From positions 36,484,611-36,548,610 of the forward strand of contig NC_092576.1 in assembly GCF_037975245.1 (NCBI RefSeq): a stretch of DNA of 64,000 nt. The letters are read 5' to 3'. Under the pieces are notes generated by a model that saw nothing but the letters and a program-made list of their open reading frames with translations, was not told where the DNA came from and made no database searches. Positions 60,701 to 64,000 of this stretch are shown piece after piece; positions within the stretch are counted from its first letter, which is position 1, and each line of letters starts with the position of its first letter. Source of the stretch: Apostichopus japonicus (lineage: Eukaryota; Echinodermata; Holothuroidea; Aspidochirotida; Stichopodidae). The position numbers and the translations under genes are program-made.

Positions 60701-61629
60701 CCTACCAGGTTACACTTGAAGTTGACCCCCCCCCCCTCCACACCCTTCCTGCTGATATAGTAATATTTCTTCAACGTCATTGATGTACCATTTCATAATT
60801 TATGTATTGGATTTTTGTTACCGAAAGGAAGTATATTTCATTATTGCGATTTTCCATTATAGTTCGTCCTTTTTATTCATCTTTTACAGTACCACCTACC
60901 CCCTGGTGGAAAAAAAAAGAAAAAGAAAAAACAATGTTGAAGAGCAACGTCTATAGTAGCTGTGATCTACAGTATTATTGGCCTTTCTCTCTCTAATAGT
61001 AAAACACGCACAATCACAAAAATTAATTTCATCCAGATAAGACTGCTTCACCATACAAAAGTTTTATCTCCTTTCAGTCAATATTCTACTATACTATTAC
61101 CGTACAGTGATCATGCTGTTTCTACACACACTGTGTATATCTGACGTATGATATATGTGTACAGACCTACTAGTGATGGTTAACTTGCCTTTCATTATGA
61201 TCTATATTAATATTATGATGTACACTGTATTTCAAGCTCATTGTATTCTTTATACATGACCTATCAATCGCGCGGTAATACGTCACGTGACTAAACGACT
61301 GCAGCTTCGGTATCTGGATACGTCAATGATCTGTTGTTCTGAAGGTCATTTTGACAAGTACTAAATCTGTCTCTATTTTATTATAATGTTAGCCACACGA
61401 TGTTTGGAAGGAAACGATACTAACTACTAACATCTTATACGATTTCGTTTTAAAGCCTATTACTATATCGAAAACGATCTAAATAAATTCGGGGAATATG
61501 GTTCAGTCGGCGGTTTTTGGATTCTGCCAGGGAAGAATAGGATCACTATTACTGGTGTCCCCCCCCCCCCACCACTTCTGTCAAATGACTTTAGGGGGAC
61601 ATTAACTGTTGTGTTCTGCTTTATGCATT

Positions 61630-61790
61630 GTTTTACACATGTAATTGAAGATATAAAAACACGCTAGGGTATTATGATGGTAGCCGTAGCCTATATATTC
61701 TGACGGGAATCCATATGGGGAGTTTAGATGTAAATGAATTGTTAGGTAGTGTTGTTATTATTTGTTAACATGTCAAAAGGGGACCTACTG
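61630..61790 (+). repeat. Interspersed repeat, partner of 23,700-23,870
   Basis: It shares the ACGCTAGGGTATTATGATGG-like block and the TTATTTGTTAACATGTCAAA-like block with 23.7 kb. It sits in a copy-2 stretch with no match in copy 1. Confidence 0.5.
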
Positions 61791-62559
61791 GGGGGGGGGG
61801 GCAACTGAGCTGAGTGGGTGGACCGTGTAGCGGACTGGGGAGTTGCGCCCCCCCCCCCTCCCTCGTCCGTCTCTTAATAATAGTCATGTATATACGTATG
61901 CTCACAGTGCCTCAATATTCTTAGTTAAAACATTGGAGCACTGATACAGGAAATAGCAATGAAACTGATAGGCCTACATAAAAACCATGGACGTAATCAA
62001 TATATCTATGAACCGCAGTCTCACATTAGAATATACTACCCTGTTCACACGATTAAGATGTTAGGAGACCTCTACGTTTATTGCTATGTACTAATGAATA
62101 CTTGAAACAAATAAAAAAAAAACGCACGGTCATTGCATACGCGCATATATACGTGATAAGAGGTTAAACTTAACCTTGTATTTTTCTTTCTGTATGCCAT
62201 TCCTATACGTACCTAGAATATTGAGGTTGTACAGTACTGACTAATGAAATCACAAGAAATGATAAGAGTGACTTCGCTAAAAAGTAATTGAAATAGCGCA
62301 CATCTCATGTACAGAGTTACACATTATCATAGGTCTACTTTCCTTTTGGAAGTGAAAACTCTCAGCGCGGGGGGGGGGGGGGGGTGGTTGCAAGTAAAAA
62401 AATCAGCGGGGGAAGGGGGGATGTCTGCGGCCCTGCTTTAATTTAATGGAATTATTGAAAGTAAGCCGGCACTCAATACAGAGCTAATCTTTGCATCATG
62501 TACTGTTTTAACATTTTCTTCCGCCAGGTAGAGTTGAATAAAATGTTTGATTCTACACG

Positions 62560-62925
62560 GACGGGATTAGTCTTTTAAACGGCAATAGTACGGTGACGTA
62601 TATGAGCATTCAAGGAAAAAACTAACGATTGGTAGTTGTGTTGGGGTGGGGGTGGGGGTAGACACGAGGTGAAAAGAATGAAAGAATTACAATTTTTAAA
62701 GAGCAATAGCACGGCGAGGTATCTGATCACTCAACAAAGAAAAGTAACGATTGGTAGTTGGGGTAGGGGGTGGGGTAGAATCGACTGGAAGAATGAAACA
62801 GGGCTTTTAAAGTGCAATAACACGGTGCAGTATCTGAGCACTCGACGAAAAAAAAAGACCGCTCGGTAGTGGGGTGTCGGTGTGGGCGTAGAAACAAGGT
62901 GGAAAGAATAAAGCAGAGCTTACAC
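62560..62925 (+). repeat. Tandem repeat, ~112-121-bp period, about three units
   Basis: Each unit has a GCAATAGCACGG-like start, a GAGCACTCAAC-like middle, AACGATTGGTAGTTGGGG or a close form, then a G-rich tract and GGAAAGAATGAAA. A further partial unit appears at 63,880-64,000. Confidence 0.65.
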
Positions 62926-64000
62926 TTTTATATAAATAAGTATATTAATTGCTGGAGCACTGTATGAAGTTATATGAAATATGGTTCCCCAATTGAGGGC
63001 GCTGCGTCATAATGGAACCATTCATGTTGTGAATCCTATGGATTCGGATTCACAGCTTTGTCATTTTTCTAAAACTACCATCATTTAGAACTTTCTTCAT
63101 TCTCTGGCGCATTTAATTTTTTGTTCTAATTTCCTCACATTCCACCAACTGATAGGAATCGAAGACATTAATCAAAAGGTTAATGTTTCAAATATTCGTC
63201 AGAAAACATTTCATTGACACATTTCACTTGCGACATAAAAAATACCGTGTTTTTCAAACTATTATCAGGAGATATACCACTGCGTCTTCAATGTATGGAC
63301 AAATATTATTTAGGTCAGTCCGAATAACACTTAAAGCAAATTTTAACTTTAATGACACATTTTATGTAAGCTGACAACATTGCGGAAAAGAATGTTAATT
63401 TGCAATGATTACTGTTAATCTGAAAAAAAATAGTCAACCTTTTTATGTGTATGTCTTAACGAGATATTGATGACGTAATCAACTTACAAATTTATTTATT
63501 TATTTTTTGTTTACTTATTCGTGGGTCTGTTTCTGCGTTATGAGATTAACTAAATTCGCAGCAACTACGGTACTGCAGTTATCAGTTTTTCTATGACTAG
63601 TATAAGAAACTCCTTGGATTTTAGAAGAACATATCACCCATACTTCCCTTTATTATACACCCCAGAACACCCCCACCCTTTTTATATGCGCCCTTGATAA
63701 GCCGGACATTTTTTCATGTTGAAATTATGTTGATAATGGTCGTTTAATTTCAAAAACTTATAAACACAAATATACGACTGGATAATGTAAGAGCAAATAA
63801 TTGCATGATTTACTTTTTGTAAACTTTCTCCTTCAGATAGAGTTGGAAAACATGTCAGGTTACATCTGTGTCATCTGTCTGTTTGGACAGGCATAGTGTG
63901 GTGCCGTTTATGAGACCCCACAATGAACGGAAGAGGCCGGTTCGGAAAGAAGAGGGGAGGGCGTGTGGGTTGGTCGAGTTGAAAAAATGAAATAAAGCCG

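Overview
The window looks like nuclear DNA of a marine invertebrate deuterostome, most likely an echinoderm and perhaps a sea cucumber. The signs are AT-rich intron-heavy DNA, small exons with GT/AG borders, scattered TAGGCCTA palindromes, LINE, Penelope-like and MITE remnants, and an NLR gene of the kind expanded in echinoderm genomes. The species is an inference; nothing in the window fixes it. No rRNA, tRNA, CRISPR array or bacterial-type operon is visible.

The main content is two NLR-type (NACHT) receptor genes in tandem on the + strand. Gene B starts at 33,372 and runs off the right end. Exon 1 is a short leader, exon 2 a death-effector-like domain, and exon 3 (35,176-36,704) a NACHT ATPase with Walker A, Walker B and sensor 1 motifs and a helical region. 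A long series of small exons follows, repeating in the order a, b, c, d (about 69, 26, 18-30 and 40-44 codons). Intron phases are always 2, 1, 0, 0, so every module is flanked by phase-0 introns. Five complete modules and the first exon of a sixth lie in the window: 24 exons, about 1,517 codons, no in-frame stop. The repeat unit carries LRR-like leucine patterns plus a conserved GxW signature in exon c. I do not recognise it as a named domain beyond an LRR-like array.

Gene A (180-16,694) is the 3' part of a second copy: d, a, b, c, d, a, b, c. Its DED-NACHT half should lie left of the window. Its exons and introns align with the end of gene B at an offset of about 49.6-50.0 kb, so 1-14,010 and 49,623-63,730 are the two copies of a segmental duplication. 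Comparing the copies shows copy-specific insertions with empty sites: a 1,014-bp element with 61-bp inverted repeats, a 360-bp TTAA-type MITE, a 330-bp fold-back element, an (AT)n expansion, and an intron segment that is doubled in one copy.

From 16,695 to 33,371 I find no convincing gene. The stretch holds a 46-bp minisatellite, two LINE 3'-end fragments, a 121-bp tandem duplication, a nested palindrome and two weak candidates for the terminal exon of gene A. Inside gene B, modules 1 and 2 are a recent tandem duplicate (36.7-42.7 kb), and a 5'-truncated Penelope-like element with a GIY-YIG remnant has landed in module 1 only. By inference these genes encode cytosolic innate immune sensors whose C-terminal ligand-binding array grows and diversifies by exon-module duplication.
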